64,000 nt of DNA from Parus major (GCF_001522545.3 NC_031779.1:4926460-4990459), one strand, 5' to 3'. Shown: positions 43,231 to 59,100, counted from the stretch's first letter. The notes: a model not told the origin generated them from the letters alone. Program-made: numbers and translations.

Positions 43231-46200
43231 TGAAATTTGCTGTCTACTACTTCTGCTTACTGGTTTGATTCTTACTGTCACTGAGTCTGAATGTCACACA
43301 ATCTTTAATTGTTATTAATTGAGAACATCTTATTCTTTTGTGAGTACATAAATACATAGACTTAGCCTTTTTTGTAGTTGTAATTTTAATAACTTCCTAC
43401 TTGCACCAATCCTAATGTTTCTAATTCTGAATAGCCTGTTCAAGAGGCCCAGAGAGCTATATAAATTCTGGGCCAAAATGAGAAATAAAAGTTGTCTTCA
43501 CAATACACTAGATAGGAAATAAAGAAAGAAATTAGCCTCCTGGAGAAATTTGATACACCTTAATTAAAACTGTCTGAGATTAAAATTGATCCCAGAAAAT
43601 CTTCGATCTAAGTAGCCAATAATCTGCTTTAAATTCGCAGATTTGACAATAATATTTATCTCCAGAATCTGCTTAGGATGTTCCTGCTCAGAAAATAGTT
43701 TTATAGGTTCCTTTTCTCTCTGTTCATGAGGCCTTCAAGATACTTCAGCCAAATCTCAGTGTCAAGGAACAGACAAGCATGCCTTTTTAAAATAAGATTT
43801 TGTTCAAGAATCTGGAGAAAGCAACAATTTCCTTGATTATATAGGAGAAAGACCAAGGCTCCTTAACACCAATTGCTCTTAAGCACATTTGGTGGATTTC
43901 ATGACACCTAAAACCACAATGCATAATGCAATGGTTGCATCTGTGCAGTACACAAAGATATTGTTGTATGGAGAACCGTGACCACCCCGCATAAGGCAGC
44001 AAAGATGAACAGAACTGTGGCTTCCCCTGATGTAAAGCCTAAAAAACTCAGTGTTCCACAAATGAATTTAAGAATAAAACCACAACCAACTGGATTTAAA
44101 GGATATAGTCTTGTTGCTTAAAATAACCAATGCAAATCCATTCAATGTCCTCCTTAGCCTTGTCCTGCCTGCAAACTGTCAGGGACTGAGCTCTCCATCT
44201 GCTGCTAGAAATGGGGAACAAATGTATTTTGGCTGTTTGTAATATCCAGTCATATATCCAGAACATATTCTTAGATACGTTGCTGCATGTCAGGGACATG
44301 CCTGTGGTGTGACAGCCCTGCTGTCTGACCACATTCACTGGTCTTGTCCCTATGTTTTAGTCATACTACAGATATACATCTAAGAGGACTTTAGAACCCT
44401 TGTGAAGAAGGGCAGTGAGGCATGGTCTGAGGGGTAAATCTGGCCTGCAGAATCAGAATTCTTCATCCCTGAGCTATGGCATCAGTTTTTGATAACACAA
44501 TGGCCTTTGGAGGTTTCTATTGCCTGAGTTCACATCTCTGCTTATTTTCATTACAAATGGTATCAGTAAACATTCTCCACTTGAAGAACTGTCCCATGAA
44601 ATGAGTGCTTTCAGACAAGGAAGGCAAAAATTTTCTTGCAGTGTTTTGCATCTGCTGTTGACACCACCATGAAGCACAAGCAAAATGGTCCCTTCTGTTC
44701 TGATCAGTTTAATGGCACTAGCTGCTCCTGTCCATGATTCTAGCATTTGGGAGCCAACAGTACACACAACATTCTAGTTCCTGAAGAGAGGGATGGTTCT
44801 GAGGCAGGATTGTGTAAGCTCAGTGTTATCCAGCACTAGCAGGTGATGAAGGTATTGTGTAACTTATCTCCCCTTCTCCTCACTGCACGTCTGCACAGCA
44901 GGTCTGGATGAGAACATTCAGTTTCCCACTCATCTGATTTGATGTTGATAATGGTGAGGATTTGGGTGCTGAGCTAAAAAAATGTGGTCCACTATATTTC
45001 TACCATCCCTGTTCTTCTCCTTCCTAGGGATTATTTTCCCCTTCAGTCCTCCCTAGTCTTGATTTTATATCTTCTTGGTACTTGTCTTTAAGATTCTTGG
45101 CCAAGTGATTTTCCACTGACAGCTGGTATCACTCTAGTAGTGGCAACAGTTCTCTAGAGTACTTCCCAGCTTTGTTGAGGTTTAGCAATTCCTCTTCAAA
45201 GAAAAACTGTATTGTGAGGAAATGCTGGATGCCTTGTGTGAAGATATAAGAGTCATTATTGTTCATAAAAAATTAGTACACAGTCTGGAACAAAGTTGCT
45301 GGAGGGTATTAATTAAGGCAAGACCCAGCTGCTGCTCCAAAACCACACATGGAAATTCACAGTCTGTCATCATTCTCATCTCCCAAACAGAAGGGATGTG
45401 GTTTTCTGTGCAGGTAAGTTATATAAATGTTCTTTTACCAGCAGTAAAGCAATCAACAGAATGAGAGATTATATGAATTGATTGCCTAATCTCATTAGGG
45501 AACATGCAGCCACAGTACAATGTTCCTGCATAAGCAGTAACCCATGGACATGCTGTACTCTACAGAGAGCTTTCACCATTAAAATGGCTGTAATGTGACA
45601 ATAAGGATTCTTTCAGCTCCATTTCAGGCAATGTTGAAGCCAGAATTTTACTTTTATACACTGAGTGAAGAATTTGATCTTACAGATAATTGTAGAAGTG
45701 TTTTAAAGTATATTAGATGTGGCAGGAAACACATCAAGCATGTGAATATGTATACTGGGAATTTTAATGCCGTGCCTTGGCAGCAGCAGTATCGTTGTGC
45801 ATTATGAGCCTTACTAACAGGTCTCCAAGAGTTTTAAGTTTCCAAAAGATCAAGATGCTTGAAAACAAATTAATCAAAATGCAACCCTGTCTTCTTTACC
45901 TTTGGAGAGGCAGGCAAGAGATGCCTTTAAAACGTAAGGAACACTGTTAATTATTTTCTCACCATTTTAAATAGGTTTGGATATCCATGTTCCAAATCCT
46001 ACTAAATGGCAAGCTTTCTAGCTCCTTTGCCAGGGCAAGTGACATCTAACGTGTGTTTAAGTTACAAACTGATGGAAAAACATCACATCTGAGAATTAGA
46101 TTGAGCTGACCTCAACTGAAAATTACACCACCAAGAACATTTTTGGTTTTATCCTGGACTCCATCCAGTCCAAACAAAAAAGCAGGTAGTGTAAAGCCTC

Positions 46201-46607
46201 ATTAAGAAACTTGCAGTGCTCACCAAGTGGAAGTACGTGAGCTCTGCAGGTGCACTGAGTTCTGAATTCCTTTCAGGGGCACAAGTCTTGCTGCTCATAT
46301 TGTCTAGCAGAGCAGCCTGCCAAAGGAAACCCAGAGTTGCCTGGGCTATAGAAACAGGATCAAAAAAATGCACCTCTATCCTCTCTTGCTGGAAATAATT
46401 CAGAAGCAACTACAGCCAGCCTGTTCTTATGATATTGCATAAAGGTCCTTTGTATTATTCTGTATTTTTCAATCATTATATAGTGAGGCAACTGTATGTG
46501 GTTATGGGAAACAAAAACTACAGAGATGGTGGCACCAGACCTGATGTCTACTGATCTTGATTTGTACAATCCTTTTAGTGCACATATTATTTTAAGGACT
46601 CTTTTCC

Positions 46608-46625
46608 TATATATATATATATATA
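46608..46625. repeat. (TA)9 microsatellite
   Basis: A pure TA run of nine units lies in the KLF13 intron. Confidence 0.9.
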
Positions 46626-49600
46626 ATCTGCTTCCTGCTTCACCAATTCATCTGACAGCATCTGAATATGAATTAAAAAGAATAGCAAGTACTCTATAGG
46701 CATAAGCATACTTTAAAAATAACCTACTAATGACTGAAATGCCCAGTTTGAGACAATTAACCATTTTCCAACTTAAAATGCAAACCTTAAGCAATTGTAT
46801 GTGAAGAATTTGAAGTGTCATATCCATTGCCCTACAGATTAGAGTATTATCAAGTTAAACCACATACCAGGGCCTATTTTTTTTTCTATTTAACTCATGT
46901 AATAGCTCTGCACATTATGTTAGCATCTTCAAGCACATGTCAAGCCCATGCAGTAACACAGAAATCTGTATCCTGGGAATTCCACAAGTGTCTGCAAAAC
47001 CAGAAACAGTAAACCAGAAACAATTTTCTGTGATCTTTGATCTGTTCTGCTGCTTCCCAGAACAGGGTTGAATGTTGTTACAAAAACAGACTAGAAGCCT
47101 GAACATGTCACTGTGTGCTATTCTTATATTTCTACATTTTCATATACATAATTAAGAGTATATTTGGAAACACAGATCAGCAGGCTGGGTGGGGAGGATG
47201 AGGGGCAGACAGTTAAATAGAGATGTGACTGAAGAGGCCTTCCTCCAGGAGAGGAAATGCTATCCTGGGAAAAACATTCAGCCAAGCAGACTATGTTCCT
47301 TGAGACTGGGCAGTTACGAGGAAAGGTCATCCTTCAATAGTACTGATATGTATTTATGGCTTATTTTAATTTCTGATATTCTCTCATTTATAAAAAAAAG
47401 TCCTTTTGCATGGTCAAATAACAAATCTGTAATCTCAGTGCAAGAGAGAATGTGGCTTTGATGTCAGCCAAACAGTGGTTTCTTTATCAAGTACTTAAAA
47501 AGGGATCTAAAATTTCCTAAACCTCACAATTTCAAATTCCTATAAAATGAAAGCACTTAGTTTTATATTAATGATTTTAGCGGTGATATTTCATAACCAA
47601 ATAAGCCAAATGCAATTGGATTTTTTGCATCTACTTTTGTGTCTGTCCAACAGCTTTGGAGCATCTTGGCCACCTTCACACACATCTAACACAGGTAGCA
47701 AATTCAGCAATATTAAGCTTCACTAGTTCCAGGGTAATGAGGGTGTTTTAGTAATGTTCTCACTGAAAAGTCATAGGCTGAATTAGACTGTCACTAAACT
47801 CCAGAAACCCAGGGTGGAAGTGTGATATGAATGGCCAGATCCAAGAAGGACTCTGGTTAGAGTTCCCAAGTTACTGGACACTGGCACATAACAGTCCCCA
47901 TGCCCCTAGGACACACAGCAACAGCAACAGCAGCTAGGTTGCATTAGGAGCCGCAGACAGAAGCACACAAAGTCCTGCTAATTCCATTATCTATCATGTG
48001 ACCGTTTTTTAGGAACTGGAGTTCTCAGAATTCCAGCAGGCACAAACCCAGACATTTACAAAGTTCATTCACTTTGAAGTGTGCACGTCTTTATTTTGAC
48101 CTTAACAAATCCAGTCACTGCATTTATAAATTACTGGATCTTATGTTTTCTGTGTGCACAGGAAACTGCTACTGAGCAGGAGTGCAACAGCTATCATAAC
48201 ATCCATGATTGAAATCCTTGGTTTATTTTCTGTACCTTAACATTTTCATTGAGTTATTTAGACATGTATGAATGTTTCTTAAAAGGGGAATTTCCAAGTG
48301 GCAAGTTTATATTTGAAGTCAAAGTGTGTTACCGTTTGCTGTGGAAGTGTTTGTATTACGGCATCTGGGAGCACAGATTACACCCTGTGATTTATCTGTT
48401 ACAACCACAGTAACTAGAACAACTCAAATAGCAAATGACGAGCTCACACAGTCAGATACTATAATGATAACAGCTACAATGCCAGGGAAATATAAGTAGA
48501 GAAAAATTCCTACCTTAGCCTTAACCACAGACACGTCTGTCTGAGAACCGAAATAGCTCATTTGGTATGTTCCATGCAGATATCTGGTCCTCTTAAAAAA
48601 ATTAGCACTCACTTTCACCAAAATGGAAACAATTTTTTTTAAAGGAGATTGCATTCTATCGTTTATATTCTCTGCTTTTATTTCAAACTTGTTCAATAAT
48701 GTCTTAAAAACACCATTTATATTAATTTTAGCTACTTAACTGTACTTTTATCAGCCACATTTGCTTCTCCTTTGTCAGAGCAGAATCATTCAGGCCTATT
48801 CCATCTTTTTTATTCCCCAGGATCCTCCATCACATAATCTTTCTATTGTCTAAAATATGCATTCCATAGCTTTACTGAATCTCTTTTCAAACAGGGGTGC
48901 TCAAGCTGAACTGCTCCAAGTATCTATAGCTTAGCATTTTTAAAATACCCATGTTTTTTATCCTGTATTTTTGCACAGTGAATTAAGAATCTAAAATTTG
49001 AACCTGCTAGCTTTACCAAGAAATTTTCTGCCTGCCATTTTAACTCCTGATTGACTCCAGTTCTTGCTTCATCTCTGCTGCACATCACTGTATGTACAGT
49101 AAATTAAGCTCTGTGTTCCACTCTCAGCTGAAACCTAGTTCCAGACCATTTCACTCAAACAATCAGCAAGTAGCTAGAAATTATGTTTCAGGATCTAGAA
49201 AATAAATTTTACAGCAAATTTGCTTTAAAATGAAATGCCCAGAAACCTAATAAAAAGAAATATTGCTATATCCTTTGCTAATGTTTTGAATGGAAAAGGG
49301 AAATAAAGGCTAAAACTATGTGGATAACTTTTTTCTTGCTCAGCTGAAAAATTTAAAAAACCCCATTGAATTGCAGAAGAATTTTGCAAAAAAATCCACC
49401 CATAGAAATTTTACTTTTAGTTGATTAAATTGTTTTACTTCTTTTGGTATGGATTTTGTAACATTATTTAAATTCCTTTAGCTTTGGGGACAGTTTTGAA
49501 GACAATGATGATATTAATCTGAAATGAATTAATGAAACTCACTAACACACAATTTTTCTGAAATAAAAAATCTAAACAATTTACTGACTAGTGGTCAGTG

Positions 49601-52600
49601 AAAAACTGTTCACCAAAAAATGTAGTTCCTGTAGTTCTTGCTAGTAAAGAAATACAAATTTTTTTAATATATTCTTCATTAACATTTCTTGGCAGCTTTC
49701 TATCCATGGTGATTAAATGCTTGATATTTTTATTAAGTGACTAACTGGAGATCTGATCTTCAAAGGGAACAATTTCATTTGTGCTTTCAACTTCCATAAA
49801 CTCCCTGTGTTTATAAGCACAAGGGAATTCCAAAGACAGCCAAGGGTAAGGACCATGAAAGTCTATCTTCCACTTCACAGAGAAATCTTGGAATAGATTT
49901 TAGATCTATGCTGAAAATGTGACTTAGAATATGTCCTGTGGCATTACAGTATGACCCAAAAAGTCTTGGATGATTCCATACATCACATTAAGCACAAGAA
50001 ATATTTTCTGGTGTTCTGCTGAGCTGCTTTCACTTCCTTGTACTTTTTTCCTCTGGAGTCATTTTGCAAACTGGTGGTAAAGTGATGCAGCCTTCAAAAC
50101 ACTGAGTCTATTTTGAGTTCTCCCTTCAAAGAGCACAAAGATGCATTAACGTACCACACACTGCCATGGCAAAGAAACAACCAACCCAAAGACTAGAAAG
50201 ACTTTCCCTTGCTAGAAAGACCAAGCATATTTTACAAACATGTATTTTTATAATCTTATTTGCACTGATACAGTATAATTCCATAGACACATAGTGAATT
50301 TTGTTTGGTTTTCTTCTCTCTAGCTATGTTCACACTGTTGTTCCTTTCTGCTAGACAGTACTCCAAAGCACAGGTAATCCTGCTGGGCAATTGAGAAATT
50401 AAATTCTTTCCCATCAACTGAAGATCATAAAAAAGCCATTAAAATCCCTTCAGGATTTCCAGTTTGAATTCCCATCTGTAGACTTGAGCGCTGAGATGCT
50501 ACTTGTTTTACTGCACTCTTGTACTAAGATACATAATGCTTGTCAAAGCCAATATTTGGCTTTCTCCTTTGCAGTTTGCCACTTCCTGGTTTCAGAAGAG
50601 TTCATGCTTTATGTCTTCCTTACACAACCCCTCCCTGTCTTGTATGTTCCTTTCTCTTTTGAAACTACAAAAAATCAGCTGCACTAGGCCAGGGCTTTGT
50701 GAAGCTCTGAAGTCAATTATACAGACTACATCAAAACACAGCTGGGGTGGGTGGGTAAGTTAAATATGTGAAAGAGTTTTTCTTTTGTAACACAACCACA
50801 GAGACAAAATAACTAAGGTGAGTTTAGCATTCAAGATTCCTTCCTTTTATTATGGGGCCTAGATATATGGACACAAATCTTTGAAATCATTCTTTGTAGA
50901 AGTAACTGGAGTATTTAAAGCTAGTTCAGCGAAGAAGCTGAACTAGGTGAGTAACGCATTAAACCAACAGCACCTCCATAACTTTCTGAATAATTAATTA
51001 ACCTGGCCATCCACTCATCACTTAGGTATGAACGTGTGCATCTGGTGACATGATTTGATGCATCAGAAGAATCCAGTGGAATAGAAAAGCCAGTAGAAAG
51101 ACAACTCTGAAAGTGAAGGCTGAGAAAGGCGGGGGTGAGGGAACAGAGACGTGTAATGTCTTAAACACTCCTATGGCTCAGGGAATCCTCATCACTCTTT
51201 TAAGAAAGGGTAACAAATCATCTGCAATTACTAGCAAAATGATGGGAGATCACTTAGTAAAAGGTGATGAGGGTTTGGTTTTGCTCCCCTCCCCAGCTTC
51301 CCATCAGAAACCTGCTAGGAGCCACAACAAAGAAGGAAAGAAACAATCTTCTTGTTGGTATCTAGAATACTGAAATTTAGCAAAACAGCTCTAAATCCTT
51401 AGCAAGGTGTTTTTGTGGGACTTAGGGTTGATCACATACAAGTTGTAGTAAAAGCAATTCCTTGGATGTAGACTTGCTCGTTGATACTCCAGGTTAGACA
51501 TGTTAGGTAAGGAGGAGATGCATGCATGTCTTTTCCTTACAGAAATATAATGAGTATGAAGGATGTTCCCCACATCTCACAGGGAAGGCAGTTTTCTTTT
51601 CATGGCTAGAAAAAACCTCTGTGGCAGCAACTGCATTACTGCTGTATCTTCCAGGAGGCCTTGTCAAAATCTACATAAAGAGTAATTCTCTTGACCCTTT
51701 TCTGTCATATTTGCTGTAGTTTTGCTATATGACTATACTGATAGTGTGGACACTTTAAATGAACTACCAGTAGAGAAAGACCTGTTAGTCTGTAAAGCTG
51801 TGATCAATCAAAACTTTAGCCATCTCCTACAAAGGTAGGAATCCTCAATCCAGAAAAATAGTAATTTACAGAATTGCATGAGATGGGGTTTACAATGCAT
51901 ACAATTTCAAAGACAAGGCATTAATCTCTTTATAGTCCTATATGGATTTATCATTGTTACCTAATGCTCTTTGTGCATTGTTTTAATCCTGAAGCCTAAA
52001 GTTCACTATTTCGCTCTCTTTCTCAAAAGTTTTGACACATGACCAAAATGAAGACCTTTCATCTAAGAAAAGGGAGACATCTGAGCCATTAGGATACCCA
52101 GGAGGTTGGAAACATACCAAACTAGCAGGGACAATTTCCCTATCTAGGTGAGTGCAGACTGGAATGGACCCTGTCTGCCTCTCAGGAATAACTCCTATCG
52201 ATCGTACTTCCATTAAGTGCAATGCCTTTGCTTACATGGACTTTGGCCACATCCAATTATAAAAGCAGCATTTTTTAACCTTCTTGCTGGAATATATGGG
52301 TAAATGTAGTTCTTACACTGAATAACAATGACAAGCCTAACTTAAAATATGAAAGGCAACAGCTTTAGTGACAGAGAATTTATGTTCTAAAATAATGCAA
52401 ACTAACTGTTTGGCCTTTTATCAAAGTGAAGTAGTAGCAATTGATGTATATAATTTATGTCCACTTACTGGATCTCCTTATCTCCTTATCTCTGAAGCAT
52501 TAAATCCTAGACCAGTGCTCAGTAAAACAGCTTCAATCCACTAATTCAAAAGAGCAGCAACTTCCACTTGATTTTCTCTCTCCTGTGGCTTGTTCCAAAG

Positions 52601-55600
52601 AATGGAGATCAATACTTGACCCTTTGACTTTGCACTTAAATGCCAGATAATTAAATTGTGTTATGCTGAAATGATGAAGTGATGAATTCTGGGGAGAGGA
52701 AGATGTATCTTAGCTATGTGTCATTTGCAAACCACACTGAAGTAGGACACTCAGCAAAGAAGGGAACTCTGAAGTTTAGTATAGTAGCCCTTTAATTACT
52801 GTATTTCTCTGATTTTTTTCTACTCAGCTCTATGAATGTAACAAAGAAGGGTGATTATTTAAATATCTATTGTGATTAGAAAATAAAAAGCCACTGTAAA
52901 AGAGCCTCTGAACACATCTAAGTATTACTGAATGATAAAACTAAATGGCAGTGATTTTTTTTTTTCCCATTTTTTTTCCTTTTCCATTTTAAATAAATAT
53001 AGTTGAAAAGAATACTGGGGTTGAAAACCAAAAAAGTCGATGTGATAATCAGCAAATCTGACCTATTGCATCACCCCAGCAAAGGAATTTCAGCCTAGAA
53101 TTCTTGCCTTGAGCCAAAAATTTATTGTTTAAGGGACTTATTTCATTCCTTTCATACAAAGATTGTGGCTTCAGCATAGGTCAGAAAAGTCTGGCCTCTT
53201 AAAACAGACTAACATTGATGAAGGTATGTGGGGTTTTTGTTCTTTTTCTGTCTTGTTGATGAGCCAATTCAAACCTTTTAAAGTGACAAGGGACTGGAGG
53301 AGGGCTCTCTAAATCCACATAATAATAAGCACTGTTTTTATTGAATGAGTCCAGTTAAAAGTTGAAAGGAATAAAGTGGCCCTCGATGAATGCATACACT
53401 GGACTAAGGCCTTGTTCAGTCACCTGAGGTCTCGTGTTACTCCTGTTGCAGCACGCTAGCAATGCTGATTCGTTGTCTGCTACAAGCTGATTTCAGCTGC
53501 ACCACTCTCCCTCTTTTAGAGCAAACAAGGTGATTAATGACAGTGTTATCCAGACAGCAACTGAAGCCAAAAAAACAAACTCCCCAGACTTGATTCTTTC
53601 TCCTCCAGGAGGGAAAAATGTCCTTCTGATAGTGAAACAACATATCCAAATGTATCTACGGGGAAGGTGCAGTTAAGGTACAGAAGCAAAAGGTTTCCAT
53701 TACAGGCTCCTGTCTGGATCCTTCCTGTGCTACTTCAGAATTGCTCAGTCTATTACCCAGCCTACTCTGCAAACCCTGAACGGCTCCAGATCAGACATTT
53801 GACTGTTAGCAGCTGCATGGGAGCCCTAGAGTATGACACTCCTTGGCATCCCACCCTTCTTCAGCCCATTCTTTACAGTGGACAGAAATATTACATTCTC
53901 ACTATAGGACACTTGCAACTCTCCTTCCAACCTGAGAATTTCTCTTTGTGAAACCCAGGATTATGTGCGTCAACAGAGCTCACAGGCTCTCAAGTCATTC
54001 ATTCTCAGTGGTGTGGTCATTGCAGAGAGGAATTATATATGTATGAATGAATGAACAAATAGGTATTCATAAGTAAAATGATAGGAACCAAAAATGGCAC
54101 ACAGTGACTTCTTAGTGTCATAACTTCTTTCACAAGATTCTTTTGCAAACATATCTCCATGGATAAAAACTTGAATATGAAGATGCTTATATTGCAAGAA
54201 GGCTTGAAATCAAACTGAAACTTCATAAACCATCCCTGTCTGTACAATGACTTGAGGAAAAACCTCTGCAGTGGCTTAGACTGCTTTCAATGAAAGTCTC
54301 TCTCACAAATTTTTAGTTGTCGTGGCTTTCAAAAAAATTTGCACAGTAATGTTCATGATCTCTGGTTAGACAATGGAAATGTTTTAAGTAGGAGAGCAAT
54401 TAAATAGGTAATGACCAATTATATTAATCTGGTGTTAACCATGGGTGAATTCATGCTGAAATTGGGAAACTTTGGCTCCATGAGCTCTGCCCAGCAGTTG
54501 CATGAATAGCTGCAAAGAAGGAATCATATGATCTCATGAATCATTTTCTTCTGTGTTGACATACCAATGATTTTTTTATTATTCTATTCTACTAAAAACA
54601 GGATAATGCTTGTAAAAGCAAAGCTTATCAAATTAATGAAAGGTTATCCTGCTATGCAAAATAACAGACTAGAGGATTATTCTTCTAATCTGAGACCTGC
54701 ACTTTATTTATCTGAGTTCTGGAAGACGCTGAATGTCATTTGCCTCCAACTGAAGTGCACATACTTTGGCATGAATAGACCTTGCGGGTAAGTTATGACA
54801 TTTCATATGCACAGCAGCTCCCAGGATTTGGGGACAGGATGAGATTTCATTTTGCTAGAAGCCAAGCAAACAGAAGTTAGTGAAGTTGTCTTTGGCTGTA
54901 ATTGTGAAATGTCTCCTTGTGAACTTTTGAACTGTTCAATCAAGAACATCACAGTAACACAGTGTGCCTGAAACATGGGCCTTCAGCATTTATAAGCACA
55001 GCTAAAGCTGTAAAGCTAAGTGAAAAATCTGAAACTCAGATTTTATTGCAACTGTATGGAAGAGAGAGGGAGTGGGATTTCCTGTTATTTTATTCTAATT
55101 CTGGGTGGATTGTTTGCCAGAGAGCAAGGTGGTGTTGAAGTAGTTTATGAGCAGCATCTGCCAATGGCCATATTGAGCATCCAGCTTCAGGGAACAGGCA
55201 GCTCTGGAAAGTAGTTTTATGGGCTGATAATCAAACACTAAATCTGTTGCTTGACACAAGGCAGCTACCATTCAAGATATGCATAAAACTATTGCACACA
55301 CACCAAAAATTTCTGCCCAGATTGTTAAAACATCCTCCCTGTTTAAACCAGGCTTCAGGTTTTTTCGTATACAGTAGAGGAATTAGATCCTTTTGTAACA
55401 GTTGTAATGTTCTAAACTGCTCACTTTTAAAACAGGTCAGCTTTTTAGAAAAGTCAATTTGCGATTCAACATTCAACTCTCATCTCATTTATATGTCCTA
55501 TTTTGTCAATACCTTCCCTGTTTATTTTGTATTTCCTTGAAGCCTCCTTCAACCACAGCTATATGAAAAGGAAAAAAAGAGCACCAGTTACATGCTCCTT

Positions 55601-56001
55601 TCCAGTTTCAGATTTTTTCAGTCTTCTCTATGTGTTAATACTTTAAACTACAAACATTTTAAGCATATAGCCGTCCAGGCCTCATTCTAATATTGAATCA
55701 GAAAACAAGGTTTTCAACACTTCTCTCCTAAACACCCAGGGTGTGACACAGCCTAAGTGTAGCTCAGCTGCTGTGACCCCTGTTTGATGCTGGTTTTGAG
55801 GACAGCTGCTGCAGGGTCTGAGGGAGTCAGCCCCACCAGCTGTGCCTGACGTGTGGGGTCACGATGTAGGAGAGAGGCCATGGCCAGTGCTGGAATTGAA
55901 TGAATGGAGCATTTGCTGGATTGTGGAGGATCCGAGTCACAAGCCAATTATCTGAGCGTGACTCTGGATGTGAAACATAATTGAAAAGCTGAGATCTTAC
56001 G

Positions 56002-56027
56002 TATTTCAAAGACATATTTCAAAGACA
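56002..56027. repeat. 13-bp exact tandem duplication
   Basis: TATTTCAAAGACA occurs twice head to tail (56002-56014 and 56015-56027). Confidence 0.9.
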
Positions 56028-56149
56028 GCTTTGTCAAGGGCATCTTGAGATAGATTACATACATAACTCAAAAATAGAGAGGTGTTCTCAAAAAACTGTC
56101 TTACCATGGACTCACAAAGAGAAATTAACTGGAGTCCCTCTTTCATGAG

Positions 56150-56190
56150 CAATACTACTTTCACTACTTTTCTATCTCAAAGTAGTATTG
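56150..56190. repeat. Inverted repeat, 12-bp arms, 17-nt spacer
   Basis: CAATACTACTTT (56150-56161) and AAAGTAGTATTG (56179-56190) are exact reverse complements. They lie in the KLF13 intron, with no transposon ends recognised. Confidence 0.85.
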
Positions 56191-59100
56191 AAAGAAACAT
56201 CTATAGTATTTTAAAATTTACTAAAATATATATCATGGCCCCTTTAGCAGCTCTGTCTTCCCTTGCCTGCTACACCCATGTCTTTATTGCCTGCCTTTAC
56301 AGAGCACTCTGTAAAGTTTTAAAACTCTGTTAAACTCAGTTACATCTCACTGCAGAATATGGTTTATACCTATGAATCATGCCAGAAGGGCTGCCCAGCA
56401 GTCACCATTTTCTCTGTAAGTATTTAAAAACATTATTGACATGGAAACCATTTCACCTTATGAGAGAATAATGATTCTTTATTAGAATAATAATAATAAT
56501 TCTATGGGTCCATATATGTCATGTAAAAATTCAATAGCTGTAAATGTAGACAAGTTGTAGTAGAAAGATCCCAATTACTTCCCAAAACATAAATTCCTAG
56601 TGCCTCCAGCACATTTATTCCTTCTCTTCTACACTTGTTTAATTAAGTGTGCAGGTCTATTCTCAAACAGACCTGCTGTTCTGGGTGAGGAGAGGAAACC
56701 CACTGGCCTTTCTGGATTTTTGATGTGGAGCACCTGTTCCCTGTGTTTGCAGGAAATTAGCTGACCACACTTAACATGCCTGATGCACAGGGGCTAGTGA
56801 AGTACTCAAAAATACAGGAAATTATTGTGGCCAAATTTTTTCAGAAGATTCCTGGGATAGGGAAGTTCTATGAAATATAATAGGAATTGCACCATTACTA
56901 AGAATTTCTAAAATATATCAATGTCACATAAGTCTGCAGGCTAACTCCAAAACCTGATGCACAGGATATAATTTTTACTTTGAAAAAGATCACAGAAGTT
57001 CCCTGCTGTTCTTACTTCCATTTGGACTCTTGCTCAATTCAGTCCTTAATCTGAGAACCACAAAACGATTTGAACCTGATTTCCTGTCCATATTCCTAGC
57101 TCCTGAGCACAGCTCTGGCAACCATACGTCTTGGGCTGAGATTCAGGAATTACAGTATGCAGAACTGCAAGGTTCATAAACTTGAATAATAGGGAGGTTC
57201 TGATACAACAGACAGACTGTGAATAAACCCAAAGAAAACAGGAATTGCAGCTTCATGAGTTGGGGTGTTGTATCCTGACTTAGCTTTGAGGGATTGAGAT
57301 GATCCAATTATTGCTGTTGCAGCTTGACATTGCCAAGCTTATTATTCCTCCCAAAAGACGTGATCCACAAACTACTTTGAACTTGATTTTCAGTCAATTG
57401 GTTGAAACTTGTTTCTACTTTCTTTTTAAAATTAGTTTTTACAGCTCAGTTTTAGAATTTGTGAATAATAGACAAATAAGAGAAAAACTTAAGTCTTAGA
57501 AAAAATAATTCCTCATGACACTGCACAAAACCAGGTATGCTTAGCATTCTTTTCAGAACAGAAATACCTCAACACTGTAAGGTTGTGTACACTGTGCTGT
57601 CTGCATGCTCATTGAGCTGTGTTTTATAATCAGAAGAGTCAAGCACAAGACTGACCTAGGAACTCAGGGCTGGTTTTATATTTTACAAAAAACTAGGTAT
57701 TAAAAAATCCAAAGGTGGTCTGATTTCCAAGTGAGAAACAGCTGTGCAGTGAAAGTTGCTGTTGTTCTTACTGTGTTTGTGAAACCACAACAAATGTACT
57801 CAAATTCAAAACGTGTCACACAGTCATTCTTCATAAAGGGAATACCACAGACTTTATACTGCACAAATGTACAGCCTCTTTAGAACTATTTGATTGAGAA
57901 AACAGTTATGTGATAATTTGGATTTCTTTGCAAACAAGACTAGAACTCAGTTCCTCCACAGCATTCAAAGAAGAAAAACTATCAAGCACATCAACCACAT
58001 CTGCTCCTTGTCTTTCTGTAAGAAATTCATCTAAACATCTAAGAAAGCAATTTGCATGCCAACACCAGAAAGATGTAGCTTATATCAAATGAGTTTGAAT
58101 CTCTTGCAAACAACAGTGGTCACATCCAATTGACAGTTTATATGTATAATTTTTCCATGGATACTCTACACAAAGAACCAAAGTTGGCTCTTGGAAAGAA
58201 GCTTTAAGCAAACATTTGCACAGAAGTTCAGCAGAGGTACAGAATGTTTCTCCAAATTTATTAGTCTGTAATTCACCTGCAAATGCTAACTTTAGGAGCA
58301 CAAACTGATAACATAACCTCAGAAAGCATAGCTTTTTCAAGAATTCATTACAAAAGCAAAGCACCAGCCAGATAACATTCTCTCAGAATGTTTTTCGTAA
58401 CTTACATTCTTGATGGCAAAAAACAAATCTTAGTAATTTTTGCCTTAAAGACAAAAATTAATCTAGCAATTTGTACAGTCAAGTGCAGTAGTCTATTGCA
58501 TGCAGAAATTAAATTATGTTCCTGTAAACAATCTGTAAGAACAGCAGTCAGAATTGTTTTTTACACTGAGAGGTGTTAGACTGAGAGGAGGGAAGTACTC
58601 AAATACTTATGAATCTATCAAACATAGCAAAAGGGGAGAACTAGGATTTTTTCATGTTATAGAGTCCTAAAACCTCAAGGAATTAACAGAAGCCTATTAA
58701 CCATTTGAAATTATAGGGAAGACAAGAGGAAGTATCAAGCAAAAGGCATCAATTTAAAAGAGATGATTTTGTTTCGGTAAGGTCAGTGATATTGTTTTTT
58801 CCAGAGGCCATACTGCTCAGAAAAATCACCATCAGAAATGAAGAGAAAACCCTGAGTTCTACATGACTTTTCACCAGTAAGCATTGTTAGCAAAAAGTCT
58901 CTAAATTGTGTAGCCCTTCACCATGTAGGCCCTTTTGGTATAAGACGGGTGAGAGTTTATGCTTGGAGAGGAAAGCTGTATTTGCTTAGTCCACACTGCT
59001 TACTGGAAACAGCAGCCAATTCCAAATACTGCAGTAGGGTAAGAAGCAGAATCACAAAATGTTCTGTTCCTTTTGTTGTTGTTGTTTTCTTTTTTTTAAA

